From positions 806,001 through 870,000 of the forward strand of contig CAVSDB010000003.1 in NCBI GenBank assembly GCA_963726755.1: a DNA stretch of 64,000 nt. Direction: 5' to 3'. Position numbers and translations under genes: made by a program. The stretch's first letter is position 1; every line of letters begins with the position of its first letter. Of this stretch, positions 18,430-28,257 are shown in pieces. A model generated the notes under the pieces. The model was given only the letters and a program-made list of their open reading frames with translations. It did not search any database and was not told the origin of the DNA. Origin of the DNA: DATKIY01 sp963726755 (GTDB lineage Bacteria; Actinomycetota; Actinomycetes; JAHEKZ01).

Positions 18430-18441
18430 TCCTAAGAACGA
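18430..18441 (+). repeat. Dispersed intergenic repeat, copy B (5' fragment only)
   Basis: TCCTAAGAACGA matches the left end of the full repeat, then diverges. It lies 18 bases after the dcd stop and faces copy C, which starts 50 bases later in the opposite orientation. It is too short to be certain on its own; the gene-end position supports it. Confidence 0.5.
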
Positions 18442-18491
18442 AGCCGTCGCCGTGCGCCGAAGGTGAGGAGGCAGGGGGATGTTCTCGGGGA

Positions 18492-18554
18492 GTTATCCAC
18501 AGCATGAGTGCGGAGTTTGTTGCACCAGTGTGGGAGAACGCGTCGTTCTTAGGA
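18492..18554 (-). repeat. Dispersed intergenic repeat, copy C (full length, with perfect DnaA-box match)
   Basis: In minus orientation this copy begins TCCTAAGAACGACGCGTTCT, contains TGGTGCAACAAACTCC and ends with TGTGGATAAC. On the plus strand the end reads TTATCCACA at 18493-18501, the classical DnaA-box consensus. It abuts the stop codon of the Fe-S oxidoreductase gene (18555). Confidence 0.85.
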
Positions 18555-20724
18555 TTAGCTGTTGGTTTTGGTGGCTCTTAGGAGGAGTTGGGCGACGTCT
18601 AGGACTTGGACTTGGTCTTCTCGTTCGACGTCGGCTTGAGCTTCGTTGACACCGTCGCTGAGCATCACTCGACAGAACGGGCACGCGATGGCGATCGTCT
18701 TCGCGCCGGTGGCGATCGCCTCCTCGGTACGTTCGGCGTTGACCCGCTTGCCGATCCGCTCTTCCATCCACATGCGCGCACCGCCGGCACCGCAACAGAA
18801 TCCGCGGTCGGAGTTGCGTGCCATCTCAGTGAAGTTCGCACCTGACGCCTCGATCAATTCGCGCGGCGGCGCGTACACCTTGTTGTGACGTCCGAGGTAG
18901 CACGGGTCGTGGTACGTCACTTGCTCGTTGACGGACGACACCGGCGTCAGTTTGCCTTCCTTCACCAGCTTGTTGAGCAACTGCGTGTGGTGCACGACCT
19001 CGTAGTGACCGCCCACCTGCGGGTACTCATTGCGCAATGTGTTGAAGCAGTGCGCACACGTCACGACGATCTTCTTGGCACCGACTTCGTTCAGCGTCTC
19101 GACGTTTTGCTGCGCAAGCATCTGGAACAAGAACTCGTTGCCCGAACGTCGCGCGGAGTCGCCGGTGCACGTCTCCCCCTCACCGAGCACTGCGAACGAG
19201 ACGCCAGCCATGTTCAACAGTTCAGCAACGGCCTGCGTCGTCTTCTTCGCCCGATCCTCGAAGGCGCCGGCGCAACCGACCCAGAACAAGTAGTCGACGT
19301 CAGCATCCAACGGACCGTCGACGACGCGAATCTCGAACGGCAGATCGGCCGCCCAATCCATACGCGACGACTGGTTCATTCCCCAGGGGTTGCCCTTGGT
19401 CTCGAGGTTCTTGAACAACCCACCGAGTTCTGCTGGAAACTCCGACTCGATCAGGACCTGGAAGCGACGCATGTCGGTGATGTGGTCAACGTGCTCGATG
19501 TCGACCGGACACTGCTCGACGCAAGCACCACATGTCGTACACGACCAGAGGATGTCTGGGTCGATGACTCCCCCGCCGATCACGTGGCCGTGTTCGTCCA
19601 TCTGGCTCGGCCCGACGAGGGGACGCTCGACTTCGTGCTGGATCGCCTCGGAGAAGTTAGAAAGCTCCACCGGAACCGCCGGATGCTCGCCGCCTTGCGA
19701 GGCCAGGTACGTCGGGTGGCTCTCCGCAATGAGGTACGGGGCCTTAGCGAACGCGTGGTCGCGCAACGCCATGATGAGCAGCTTCGGCGACAGTGGCTTC
19801 TCGGTGTTCCACGCCGGGCATTGCGACTGACAGCGTCCGCACTCGGTGCAGGTTGCGAAGTCGAGCAGGCCCTTCCACGTGAAGTCCTCGATCTTGCCCC
19901 GACCGAAGATGTCGTCCTCGCCGGGATCTTCGAAGTCGATCGGGTTCCCGTCGGAGTACATCGGTAGCAGCGGTCCCAGCGCGTTGGGTCGGCGGGAGAA
20001 CGCGACGTTGAGTGGCGCAAGTCCGATGTGGAGGTGCTTGCTGTAGACGACGATGACCAAGAAGCCCAAGATCACGGCGATCTGCAGCAGGATCGCGACC
20101 GTCTCGATCCGCTCGTTGGCGACCAGTCCGAGGGGCTCGAGCCAGCCAGCCACGATCTCGGAGGCGAATGCCCCGCCCGGATACGGGAAGTTCCCCGTAT
20201 TGATCTGGGCGCCGCGGTAGAAGAACAGTGTCCAGACAACGTTGAAGATCATGAACAGCACGAGCCAGGCCGCGCCGGTGTGGGAGCCGTAGAACCGGGA
20301 TAGCCGGCCCACCCGGTGGGGATTTTGCTTGATCCGGATGATCGTGAAAACGATCAAGGCCAGCAGCACCATGACGCCGAAGAAGTCCTCGATAAAGGCC
20401 ACCCACGACCACTGGTCGAGGACTGGAATCGAGAAGTTCGGGATTGATCAAGGCGCCGTAGGCCTCGAGGATGGTCAACCCGAGCACGATGAATCCCCAG
20501 AAGGCGAAGAAGTGTGCCAGCCCTGGGACGGTCCACTTCAGCAGTTTCCGCTGTCCGAGGACCTCAACCGCCTCGGCTTCGACGACCTCGCGTGGGTCTG
20601 GGAAGCGCCCCTTGGGCCGCGGCTGTCCGGAACGGAAGAGACGCAGCAGCGTGAAGACCCGACGACCAGCCACTGCGAAGGCGAGCAGCGTGAGGAGCAA
20701 TCCGAGAGCGAGCGCTGGGCGCAC
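18555..20724 (-). CDS. Membrane-anchored Fe-S oxidoreductase (heterodisulfide-reductase-like), one frameshift
   Basis: GTG 20724 is preceded by AGGAGG. The N-terminal third is a multi-helix membrane region similar to nitrate-reductase gamma subunits. Next come two 4Fe-4S motifs, CTECGRCQSQCP and CTTCGACVEQCPVDIEH, then two cysteine-rich CCG-type domains containing CAHCFNTL, DPCYLGRHN and FCCGAGGARMW. The reading frame breaks near 20438: the first frame reads GALINPE then noise, and the next reads FSIPVLDQWSWVAFIEDFFG. One extra base explains this; the repaired protein has about 722 residues, the usual length for this actinobacterial family. It probably passes electrons between the quinone pool and soluble thiol or dehydrogenase partners. 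Because every motif is conserved, I regard it as functional. Confidence 0.85.
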
Positions 20725-20858
20725 GAACGACCTCCTGGTAGGCGCAGCGTCGGTGGCCGGCCGGTTTCACCCGTCTCGGCACGGTGTCGGAAGCCTAGCG
20801 ACCCCGCCCGCATCGCGTTAGCGGGCTGTTGGCGGACCGCTGCGTGGTGAAATGCAGT

Positions 20859-21269
20859 GTGTGCGTCTTCTGCTCGATCGTCGCAGGTGAAGTTCCTGCA
20901 CACATCGTCATGGACGAGCCCGAGGTCGTGGGTTTTCTCGACGCGCGCCCGGTCTTCAAGGGGCACGTTCTGGTCGTACCGCGTGCCCATCACCAGACGC
21001 TGGCCGATCTGCCAGACGATCTCATGCGGCCGTTGTTTGAAGCCATGCGCCGGATGTCGGTGGCTGTCCCCGCCGCCATGGGCGCACAGGGGACCTTCGT
21101 CGCCGCGAACAACGTGGTGAGCCAGTCGGTGCCGCATCTGCACGTGCACGTCGTCCCTCGAACGAAGGGGGATGGGCTGCGAGGGTTCTTTTGGCCGCGG
21201 ACTCAGTACGCGGCCGGCGAGGCGGAGACCACCGCAGAACTGGTCCGTGCGGCCCTAGCTGGCCTCTAG
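20859..21269 (+). CDS. HIT family (histidine triad) hydrolase
   Basis: The product has the HIT core: CVFCSIVAGEVPAHIV, FKGHVLVVPRAHHQTLADL and the triad HLHVHVVPR. These proteins hydrolyse nucleoside monophosphates linked to other groups. The open frame extends upstream to TTG 20829. I prefer GTG 20859, which starts VCVFCSI as HIT proteins usually do and has a GGTGA eight bases upstream. The protein is 136 residues. It is divergent from the Fe-S oxidoreductase and upstream of the dnaK promoter. Confidence 0.85.
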   Translation: MCVFCSIVAGEVPAHIVMDEPEVVGFLDARPVFKGHVLVVPRAHHQTLADLPDDLMRPLFEAMRRMSVAVPAAMGAQGTFVAANNVVSQSVPHLHVHVVPRTKGDGLRGFFWPRTQYAAGEAETTAELVRAALAGL

Positions 21270-21347
21270 TCGGATCTCTGTGTGACGTAGGTCACATAAC
21301 CGTTCGGCCCGTTTCGGGAAGCAGTGGACTTCCGTCTGGCGTTATGT

Positions 21348-21379
21348 CAAGTGAGAAACTTGCGTTAAGTCGACTCAAT
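21348..21379. promoter_or_regulatory. HAIR-like HspR operator upstream of dnaK
   Basis: CTTGCGT-N7-ACTCAAT at 21359-21379 matches the HspR-associated inverted repeat CTTGAGT-N7-ACTCAAG at 12 of 14 positions. Immediately before it, CAAGT-N5-ACTTG (21348-21362) overlaps as a second symmetric element. The site lies about 80-100 bases upstream of the dnaK start, and hspR is encoded 3.8 kb downstream, fitting the classical autoregulated circuit. Confidence 0.7.
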
Positions 21380-21459
21380 CTGTTTGATAGTCAACACAGC
21401 AACCCTAATCAAAGCATCACCCCGGGGAACCCGGGGACTACACACGGAGGTAGACCCAC

Positions 21460-23307
21460 ATGGGCCGAGCGGTCGGAATCGACCTGGGGACGACCAACTC
21501 TGTCGTCTCTGTTCTTGAGGGCGGCGAACCCGCCGTCATCGCAAACGCCGAAGGCGCGCGTACCACCCCCAGCATCGTGGCGTTCGCCAAGAACGGCGAG
21601 GTCCTGGTCGGCGAGGTCGCCAAGCGCCAGGCCGTGACTAACCCTGATCGCACGATCCGGTCGGTCAAGCGTCACATGGGCACAACCTGGTCCGTCGACA
21701 TCGACGGCAAGGCGTATACCGCGCAAGAGATTTCCGCGCGGGTACTGCAGAAGTTGAAGCGCGACGCTGAGGCATACCTCGGTGAGCCCGTCAGCGAAGC
21801 AGTGATCACGGTGCCTGCGTACTTCAATGACGCGCAGCGCCAGGCGACCAAGGAAGCCGGCGAGATCGCCGGGCTCAACGTGCTCCGCATCGTCAACGAG
21901 CCGACATCTGCTGCCCTCGCGTATGGACTCGACAAGGGCGACGAAGAACAAACCATCCTCGTGTTCGACCTCGGTGGTGGCACCTTCGACGTGTCGCTGC
22001 TCGAGATTGGTGAGGGTGTCGTAGAGGTCAAGGCGACCAGTGGTGACAACCACCTTGGTGGGGACGACTGGGACGACGCAATCATCGACTGGCTGGTGGA
22101 CCACTTCAAAGCAGCGAACGGCATCGACCTCACGAAGGACAAGATGGCGATGCAACGTGTTCGTGAAGCCGCCGAGAAGGCGAAGATTGAGCTTTCGTCG
22201 TCCGCGCAGACGTCCATCAACCTGCCGTATATCACGATCGACGCGGAGAAGAACCCGCTCTTCCTCGATGAGACGTTGACGCGTGCACAGTTTGAGAACA
22301 TGTCGCACGACCTGCTCGAGCGCACTCGTAAGCCGTTCGAGAACGTGATTCGTGATGCCGGTATCAAGGTCGATCAGATTGACCAGATCATCTTGGTCGG
22401 TGGTTCGACCCGGATGCCTGCAGTCACCGAACTTGTTCGCGAAATGACCGCTGGCAAGGAGCCCAACAAGTCGGTCAACCCTGACGAAGTTGTGTCGGTT
22501 GGTGCCGCTTTGCAGGCCGGCGTTCTCAAGGGCGAGGTCAAGGACGTCCTGCTGCTCGACGTCACCCCGCTGTCCCTAGGCATTGAGACCAAGGGCGGCA
22601 TCATGACCAAGCTCATCGAGCGCAACACGACGATCCCGACGAAGAAGTCAGAGATCTTCACTACGGCCGACGACAACCAACCGTCCGTTCAGATCCAGGT
22701 CTACCAAGGCGAGCGCGAGATTGCGGCGTACAACAAGCAACTCGGCATGTTCGAGCTGACCGGCCTGCCGCCGGCGCCGCGTGGTATTCCGCAGATCGAG
22801 GTCACCTTCGACATCGACGCGAACGGCATCGTGCACGTCCACGCCAAGGACCTCGCGACCGGACGTGAGAACTCGGTACAGATCACCGGTGGCTCGGCGC
22901 TGTCGAAGGACGACATCGAGCGCATGATGACCGACGCCGACGCGCACGCAGAAGAGGACCGCAAGCGCAAGGAAGAGGCCGAGGTTCGCAACTCCGGGGA
23001 TGCATTGGTCTACCAGACCGAGCGCTTCCTGAAGGACAACGAGGACAAGATCCCCGAGGACGCCAAGTCGAACGTCGAGGGCCCGCTTGCGGACCTGAAG
23101 AAGACGCTCGAAGGCGCCGACACGGACGCGATCAAGGCAGCAATCGAGAAGGTGGCAACCGCCAGCCAATCGCTTGGTGCCGCGATGTACGCCCAAGGGG
23201 ACACCCCGGCGGCCGATGGTGCGAGTGCCTCAGATTCGAGCGACAACGACGACGACATCGTCGATGCGGAAATCGTCGACGACGCCGAGACCAAGGACGC
23301 TTCGTGA
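21460..23307 (+). CDS. dnaK: Chaperone DnaK (Hsp70)
   Basis: This ATP-dependent chaperone binds exposed hydrophobic peptides and cycles with DnaJ and GrpE. It is full length at 615 residues. The nucleotide-binding domain starts GRAVGIDLGTTNSVV and contains VFDLGGGTFDVSLL and ILVGGSTRMPAV. The substrate domain has LLLDVTPLSLGIETKGG. The acidic tail carries the conserved DDDIVDAEIVDD. A clear ACGGAGG lies before the ATG at 21460. It is the first gene of the heat-shock cluster, with a HAIR-like operator upstream, and overlaps grpE by four bases. Confidence 0.98.
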   Translation: MGRAVGIDLGTTNSVVSVLEGGEPAVIANAEGARTTPSIVAFAKNGEVLVGEVAKRQAVTNPDRTIRSVKRHMGTTWSVDIDGKAYTAQEISARVLQKLKRDAEAYLGEPVSEAVITVPAYFNDAQRQATKEAGEIAGLNVLRIVNEPTSAALAYGLDKGDEEQTILVFDLGGGTFDVSLLEIGEGVVEVKATSGDNHLGGDDWDDAIIDWLVDHFKAANGIDLTKDKMAMQRVREAAEKAKIELSSSAQTSINLPYITIDAEKNPLFLDETLTRAQFENMSHDLLERTRKPFENVIRDAGIKVDQIDQIILVGGSTRMPAVTELVREMTAGKEPNKSVNPDEVVSVGAALQAGVLKGEVKDVLLLDVTPLSLGIETKGGIMTKLIERNTTIPTKKSEIFTTADDNQPSVQIQVYQGEREIAAYNKQLGMFELTGLPPAPRGIPQIEVTFDIDANGIVHVHAKDLATGRENSVQITGGSALSKDDIERMMTDADAHAEEDRKRKEEAEVRNSGDALVYQTERFLKDNEDKIPEDAKSNVEGPLADLKKTLEGADTDAIKAAIEKVATASQSLGAAMYAQGDTPAADGASASDSSDNDDDIVDAEIVDDAETKDAS

Positions 23308-23969
23308 CCGAGCAGCCAGGAGAAGAAGCGACTGGTCCGGTCGTACGCGACAAGCGGCGGATCGACCCGGTAACAGGAGAGGTCCGGGAGGCGGCGGCTA
23401 GTTCCGCCGCCTCACCGGGTTCGCCCCCCGGCGGAGGGTTCCCAGTTGACGCGCTGGAGTCAGAGATGGGCGCCGTGGTCGAAGCAGACCTGTCCGCGCT
23501 TGAGGCTGAGCTCGCGGAGCGCACCGCCGACGTCCAACGGGTGCACGCCGAGTATGCGAACTACCGCAAACGCGTCGAACGTGACCGCGAGTTGGTGCGC
23601 GAGCAATCCACCGCTGCAGTGCTCGCAGAGATGCTGTCGGTACTCGACGACATCGAGCGAGCAAAAGAGCATGGCGAAGTTGTCGGCGGCTTCAAAGCAG
23701 TGGCCGACTCATTCGAGTCGGTCGTCACCAAGCTTGGGCTGGAGAAGTTTGGTGAGGTCGGCGATCCGTTCGACCCCACGGTCCACGAGGCGTTGACCCA
23801 CACCGAGTCTGACGAGGTGACGCAGACGGCGGTCATCCAGGTCTTCCAACCCGGATACCGCTTCGCTGGTCGCATCGTCCGCCCAGCCCGGGTCGGCGTC
23901 GCCGACCCAACCACCCCGACCACTCCGACCGCTGCTCCCACAATCCCCAACCCCACCCCCGAGTTCTAA
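23304..23969 (+). CDS. grpE: GrpE nucleotide exchange factor
   Basis: The GTG start overlaps the dnaK stop (GTGA), coupling the two. The 221-residue protein has a disordered acidic N-terminus, a long coiled coil (about residues 60-110, including YANYRKRVERDRE) and the C-terminal beta domain ending FQPGYRFAGRIVRPARVGVA. It releases ADP from DnaK. The stop codon TAA is formed by the first bases of dispersed repeat copy D. Confidence 0.95.
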   Translation: MTEQPGEEATGPVVRDKRRIDPVTGEVREAAASSAASPGSPPGGGFPVDALESEMGAVVEADLSALEAELAERTADVQRVHAEYANYRKRVERDRELVREQSTAAVLAEMLSVLDDIERAKEHGEVVGGFKAVADSFESVVTKLGLEKFGEVGDPFDPTVHEALTHTESDEVTQTAVIQVFQPGYRFAGRIVRPARVGVADPTTPTTPTAAPTIPNPTPEF

Positions 23970-24027
23970 GAACGACGCGCTCTCCCGCACTGGTGCAACA
24001 AACTCCGTACTCATGGTGTGGATAACC
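23964..24027 (+). repeat. Dispersed intergenic repeat, copy D (full length, with DnaA-box match)
   Basis: This copy reads TTCTAAGAACGACGCGCTCT, then TGGTGCAACAAACTCC and ends TGTGGATAACC. The DnaA-box complement TGTGGATAA is at 24017-24025. The repeat begins inside the grpE stop codon and separates grpE from dnaJ, which are often adjacent in heat-shock operons. Confidence 0.85.
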
Positions 24028-24089
24028 GCGAACGAAAGAACTCGATTAGTGACAACAACACGCAATAGCCACCGAGGAGGTGACGCCAC

Positions 24090-25235
24090 GTGAGTACCAA
24101 GGACTACCTCGAGAAGGACTACTACGCCACGCTCGGCGTCGCCAAGGACGCTACGGCTGACGAAATCAAGAAGGCGTATCGAAAGCTTGCGCGCAAGCAT
24201 CACCCCGATGCCAACAAGAGTGATCCGAAGTCCGAGGAGACTTTCAAGGAAATCTCCGAGGCATACGACGTGCTGTCGGAGGACGCTAAGCGCAAGGAAT
24301 ACGACGAGATGCGCACGTACGGTGCGTCATTCGGAGGTAGCGGCGGATACGGACCCGGAGCGGGCAACCCCTTCGGCGGCGGTGCGCAGACGATCAACCT
24401 CGGCGACCTGTTCGGTGACGGGGGAATGGGTGACGTTCTCGGCGGCATGTTCGGTGGACGTCGGGGTCGGCCCACGAAAGGCCCGGACCTCTCCGCGTCG
24501 GTGACGCTGGGATTTCGGGACGCCGTCAACGGCGTGACGACAGCGCTGCAGGTGCGAGGCGACGCGGCTTGTCCCACATGCCATGGATCCGGCGCGAAGC
24601 CGGGGACGACACCACACCAGTGCAGCAACTGTGGAGGTACCGGCCAGACCGTACGTCAACAGGGCGGCTTCGGTTTCGCAGAACCCTGTCGGGTTTGTCA
24701 TGGCCGAGGCACCGTTGTCGACGAACCGTGTCCCACCTGCCACGGCGCCGGCGCAACCTCTCAGACCCGTACGATCAACGCCCGCATCCCCGCCGGAATC
24801 AAGGACGGCCAACAGATCCGACTGGCTGGCAAGGGTGGCGCCGGACAACTCGGTGGACCGTCCGGCGACCTGCTCGTCACCGTGCACGTTCGACGCCATC
24901 CGGTCTTCGGTCGTCGCGAGAATCACCTGACGCTAACGCTGCCCATTACGTTTCCTGAAGCTGCGTTGGGTGCGACGATCTCGGTACCCACTCTTGAAGG
25001 CGACGCGGTGTCGCTGAAGATTCCGGCAGGGACTCCTAACGGCCGGACGTTTCGAGTCCGCGGCCGGGGGATCACCCGCCGCGACGGCAAGCGAGGGGAC
25101 CTCTTGGTCACCGCCGAGGTCGCCGTCCCGCAACGCGTCGACGGGGACACCAAGGCCGCACTAGAACAGTTGCGCGAAGCCACGTCGAAAGATGACCCAC
25201 GCGCAGACCTCATTGCCCAGGCGTCGAAGGAGTAG
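24090..25235 (+). CDS. dnaJ: Co-chaperone DnaJ (type I Hsp40)
   Basis: The 381-residue protein has all type I domains in order. There is a J domain with the KHHPDAN segment containing the HPD triad, a Gly/Phe-rich region around residues 75-130, and four zinc-binding repeats (CPTCHGSG, CSNCGGTG, CRVCHGRG, CPTCHGAG). A C-terminal substrate-binding domain follows. It stimulates DnaK ATPase and delivers clients. GAGGAGG precedes the GTG at 24090. hspR follows three bases after the stop. Confidence 0.96.
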   Translation: MSTKDYLEKDYYATLGVAKDATADEIKKAYRKLARKHHPDANKSDPKSEETFKEISEAYDVLSEDAKRKEYDEMRTYGASFGGSGGYGPGAGNPFGGGAQTINLGDLFGDGGMGDVLGGMFGGRRGRPTKGPDLSASVTLGFRDAVNGVTTALQVRGDAACPTCHGSGAKPGTTPHQCSNCGGTGQTVRQQGGFGFAEPCRVCHGRGTVVDEPCPTCHGAGATSQTRTINARIPAGIKDGQQIRLAGKGGAGQLGGPSGDLLVTVHVRRHPVFGRRENHLTLTLPITFPEAALGATISVPTLEGDAVSLKIPAGTPNGRTFRVRGRGITRRDGKRGDLLVTAEVAVPQRVDGDTKAALEQLREATSKDDPRADLIAQASKE

Positions 25236-25238
25236 CCG

Positions 25239-25691
25239 ATGACATTCGACGAACTGCACGAGACCCCCGTGTACGCAATCTCGGTGGTTGCGCAACTCAC
25301 CGGAATGCACCCGCAAACCCTGCGCCAATACGACCGTCTCGGGCTCGTCACGCCGCAACGCACGTCCGGTGGCGGTCGCCGCTACTCCGCTGGCGACGTT
25401 GACCGCCTTCGCGAGATCCAACAGTTGTCTGGCGATGGGATCGGGCTGTCTGGCGTTAAGCGGATCCTCGACCTCGAGCAACTGGTCGACGCGCTACGTC
25501 AGCAAGTTGCCGATCTTGAGTCTGATGTCGCCCACGCGCACGCCGCGCTTTCGGAGGCGCTATCTATGAACCCGAGTCAGCGGGCCGATGTCGTGATTCG
25601 CGAGCGCTCCGCCGTGGTTGTCTGGCGTAAGCCGCCACTTGGACCTTTCGGTGACGCGAGCGTAGGGAGGCAACGTGGAACTCACCACTAG
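25239..25691 (+). CDS. hspR: HspR, MerR-family heat-shock repressor
   Basis: The winged helix begins YAISVVAQLTGMHPQTLRQYDRLGLVTPQ, here split as YAISVVAQLTGMHPQTL and RQYDRLGLVTPQRT, followed by GGGRRYSAGDVDRLREI and a coiled coil with LEQLVDALRQQVADLE. HspR represses the dnaK operon and clpB with DnaK as co-repressor and binds HAIR elements. It is 150 residues, lies three bases after dnaJ and overlaps clpB by 17 bases. The HAIR-like site at 21359 is its probable target. Confidence 0.95.
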   Translation: MTFDELHETPVYAISVVAQLTGMHPQTLRQYDRLGLVTPQRTSGGGRRYSAGDVDRLREIQQLSGDGIGLSGVKRILDLEQLVDALRQQVADLESDVAHAHAALSEALSMNPSQRADVVIRERSAVVVWRKPPLGPFGDASVGRQRGTHH

Positions 25692-28257
25692 GGGACGCGA
25701 GGCGCTCAGCGCAGCTCAGCATCGCGCGGTCACCGACGGCAATCCGCAGATCGAACCGGTGCACCTCCTCGCTGCGCTCGTGAGTGATGCGGAGGGGATT
25801 CCGGCTGCGCTTCTGAAGTCAATCGGTGTCGAGCGGCTAGACCTCGCGGCGAAGACCGAGGCGGCCATTGCCCGATTGCCACGCGTCAGCGGAGCAACGG
25901 CATCTGGTCCAGCGGCATCGGGTGCTTTGCAACGCGTGCTGGCACGAGCTACCGAACGTGCGCAAGAACGCGCAGACTCGTATGTCTCAACTGAAACAGT
26001 GCTTATCGCGATAGCCGGTGTCGGTGGTGAGGCCGCGGAGCTCCTCGCTTCACTCGGCGCCACCGAGACGACGCTGACCGATGCACTCGAGCGGGTACGC
26101 GGGAGCGCACGCGTCACCAGCGCCGATCCTGAAGGCAGTTTTGAAGCGTTAGAAAAGTACGGCGTCGACCTCACTGCCCGCGCCCGCGAGGGTGGGCTCG
26201 ACCCAGTCATCGGACGCGACGCAGAGATTCGGCGCGTCGTGCAGGTGCTGTCTCGACGTACCAAGAACAACCCCGTGCTGATCGGGGAACCCGGTGTTGG
26301 AAAGACCGCTGTCGTCGAAGGTCTCGCGCAGCGGATGGTTGCCGGCGACGTTCCTGAGTCTCTACGTGGCAAGCGGCTGATCGCACTCGACCTCGGCTCG
26401 ATGGTCGCAGGAGCTAAGTACCGGGGCGAGTTCGAAGAGCGACTCAAGGCAGTTCTCGACGAGATAAAGGAATCCAACGGCGAGGTCGTCACGTTCATCG
26501 ACGAGATGCACACCGTGGTCGGTGCAGGTGCCACCGGTGACTCTGCGATGGATGCGAGCAACATGCTCAAGCCCATGCTGGCGCGCGGTGAACTCCGCAT
26601 GATCGGTGCGACGACTCTTGACGAGTTTCGTGAGCACGTCGAGAAGGACCCCGCTCTTGAACGTCGCTTTCAGCAGGTGTACGTGGGCGAGCCGAGCGTT
26701 GAAGACACCGTAGCCATCCTTCGCGGACTGAAGGAACGCTACGAGGCGCACCACAAAGTGCAGATCGAGGACGCCGCACTAGTCGCAGCTGCGCAGTTGT
26801 CGGATCGCTATATCCCGTCGCGCCAACTTCCCGACAAGGCGATTGACTTGGTCGATGAATCTGCCTCACGTTTGCGAATGGAGATCGATTCAAGCCCGGT
26901 CGAGATCGATGAGTTGCAACGCCAAGTTGATCGGTTGCGGATGGAGGAGATGGCCCTCGCGCGGGAGACCGACGAGGCATCTAAAGAGCGGTTGGCCAAA
27001 CTCCGGTCTGACCTTGCGGACATGCAAGAGCGACTGGACGCGCTGCAAGCTCGCTGGGAGCAGGAGAAGTCGGGGCTCAATCGTGTCGGTGAGTTGAAGG
27101 AACAAGTTGACACTCTTCGGGTCAGAGCCGAACGCGCTCAGCGAGACGGTGATCTCGAGACCGCGTCAGCCTTGCTGTACGGCGAGATCCCATCGCTCGA
27201 GCGCCAGATCATCGATGCCAGCGCGTCGGCCGAAGAGGTCGATCCCATGGTCAAGGAGACGGTCGGCCCAGACGACATCGCCGAAGTAGTAGCGGCGTGG
27301 ACGGGGATCCCCGCTGGACGCCTGCTCGAAGGCGAGGCAGCGAAGTTGCTGCGCATGGAGGACGAGCTCGGTCGCGCTGTCATTGGGCAGCGCGAAGCAA
27401 TTAGCGCAGTTTCAGATGCGGTGCGACGTTCGCGTGCCGGTATCGCTGATCCCAATCGACCAACCGGTTCGTTCTTGTTCCTTGGTCCGACAGGAGTCGG
27501 CAAGACTGAGTTGGCAAAGTCGCTTGCGGACTTCCTGTTTGACGACCCGCACGCCATGGTTCGAATCGACATGAGCGAGTACGGGGAGAAGCACTCTGTC
27601 GCCCGGCTTGTCGGAGCACCTCCCGGCTACGTCGGCTACGAGGAAGGCGGTCAGTTGACCGAAGCCGTCCGGCGTCGTCCGTATTCAGTCGTGCTGTTGG
27701 ACGAAGTTGAAAAGGCGCATCCTGAGGTCTTCGACGTATTGCTGCAAGTCCTCGATGACGGTCGATTGACCGACGGACAAGGGCGAGTCGTCGACTTCAC
27801 GAATGCGCTACTCATTCTCACGTCGAACCTGGGCTCGATGTTCCTGATTGATCAGTCGTTGACACCTGAGGCGAAGCGGGACGCGGTGTTGGGCGTCGTC
27901 CGTTCCACCTTCAAACCAGAATTCTTGAATCGGCTTGACGACGTCGTGCTGTTTGAAGCGTTGACCACTGACGAACTGGCGCAGATCGTTGGGTTGCAGG
28001 TCGACCTGCTCAGTCGCCGGTTGTCGGATCGACGCATCGCGCTAGACGTTGACGAGGCAGCCCGCTCCTGGTTGGCACGAGAGGGATACGACCCTGCGTA
28101 CGGTGCACGTCCGCTGCGCCGTCTCATTCAAACCGAGATAGGTGACTCACTCGCGAAGATGCTGATTGCCGGAGAGGTTCACGACGGTCAAACAGTCAAG
28201 GTGACAGCGTCCAATTCGGGCTTGCTGCTCGACGTGGAGCCGCCGGTAGCAGGTTAG
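25675..28257 (+). CDS. clpB: ClpB disaggregase
   Basis: This AAA+ Hsp104-family disaggregase works with DnaK to recover aggregated protein. It is 860 residues and complete. Order: N-domain (two Clp repeats), first AAA domain with Walker A GEPGVGKTAVVEG, coiled-coil M-domain around residues 400-520, second AAA domain with GPTGVGKTELAKSLA and arginine finger region, and a C-terminal D2 small domain. The GTG start is inside the end of hspR, indicating translational coupling. Co-transcription with hspR is the actinobacterial pattern. Confidence 0.96.
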   Translation: MELTTRGREALSAAQHRAVTDGNPQIEPVHLLAALVSDAEGIPAALLKSIGVERLDLAAKTEAAIARLPRVSGATASGPAASGALQRVLARATERAQERADSYVSTETVLIAIAGVGGEAAELLASLGATETTLTDALERVRGSARVTSADPEGSFEALEKYGVDLTARAREGGLDPVIGRDAEIRRVVQVLSRRTKNNPVLIGEPGVGKTAVVEGLAQRMVAGDVPESLRGKRLIALDLGSMVAGAKYRGEFEERLKAVLDEIKESNGEVVTFIDEMHTVVGAGATGDSAMDASNMLKPMLARGELRMIGATTLDEFREHVEKDPALERRFQQVYVGEPSVEDTVAILRGLKERYEAHHKVQIEDAALVAAAQLSDRYIPSRQLPDKAIDLVDESASRLRMEIDSSPVEIDELQRQVDRLRMEEMALARETDEASKERLAKLRSDLADMQERLDALQARWEQEKSGLNRVGELKEQVDTLRVRAERAQRDGDLETASALLYGEIPSLERQIIDASASAEEVDPMVKETVGPDDIAEVVAAWTGIPAGRLLEGEAAKLLRMEDELGRAVIGQREAISAVSDAVRRSRAGIADPNRPTGSFLFLGPTGVGKTELAKSLADFLFDDPHAMVRIDMSEYGEKHSVARLVGAPPGYVGYEEGGQLTEAVRRRPYSVVLLDEVEKAHPEVFDVLLQVLDDGRLTDGQGRVVDFTNALLILTSNLGSMFLIDQSLTPEAKRDAVLGVVRSTFKPEFLNRLDDVVLFEALTTDELAQIVGLQVDLLSRRLSDRRIALDVDEAARSWLAREGYDPAYGARPLRRLIQTEIGDSLAKMLIAGEVHDGQTVKVTASNSGLLLDVEPPVAG

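Noticed and set aside
18885..19967. Plus-strand 360-residue open frame
   Set aside because: It is antisense to the Fe-S oxidoreductase, whose cysteine motifs are clearly coding on the minus strand.
21409..22308. Minus-strand 299-residue open frame
   Set aside because: It is a shadow of dnaK; the plus strand has unmistakable Hsp70 motifs.
18492..24027. Replication origin because of DnaA-box matches
   Set aside because: Boxes are single and embedded in a dispersed repeat, with no box cluster, AT-rich region or dnaA/dnaN genes nearby.
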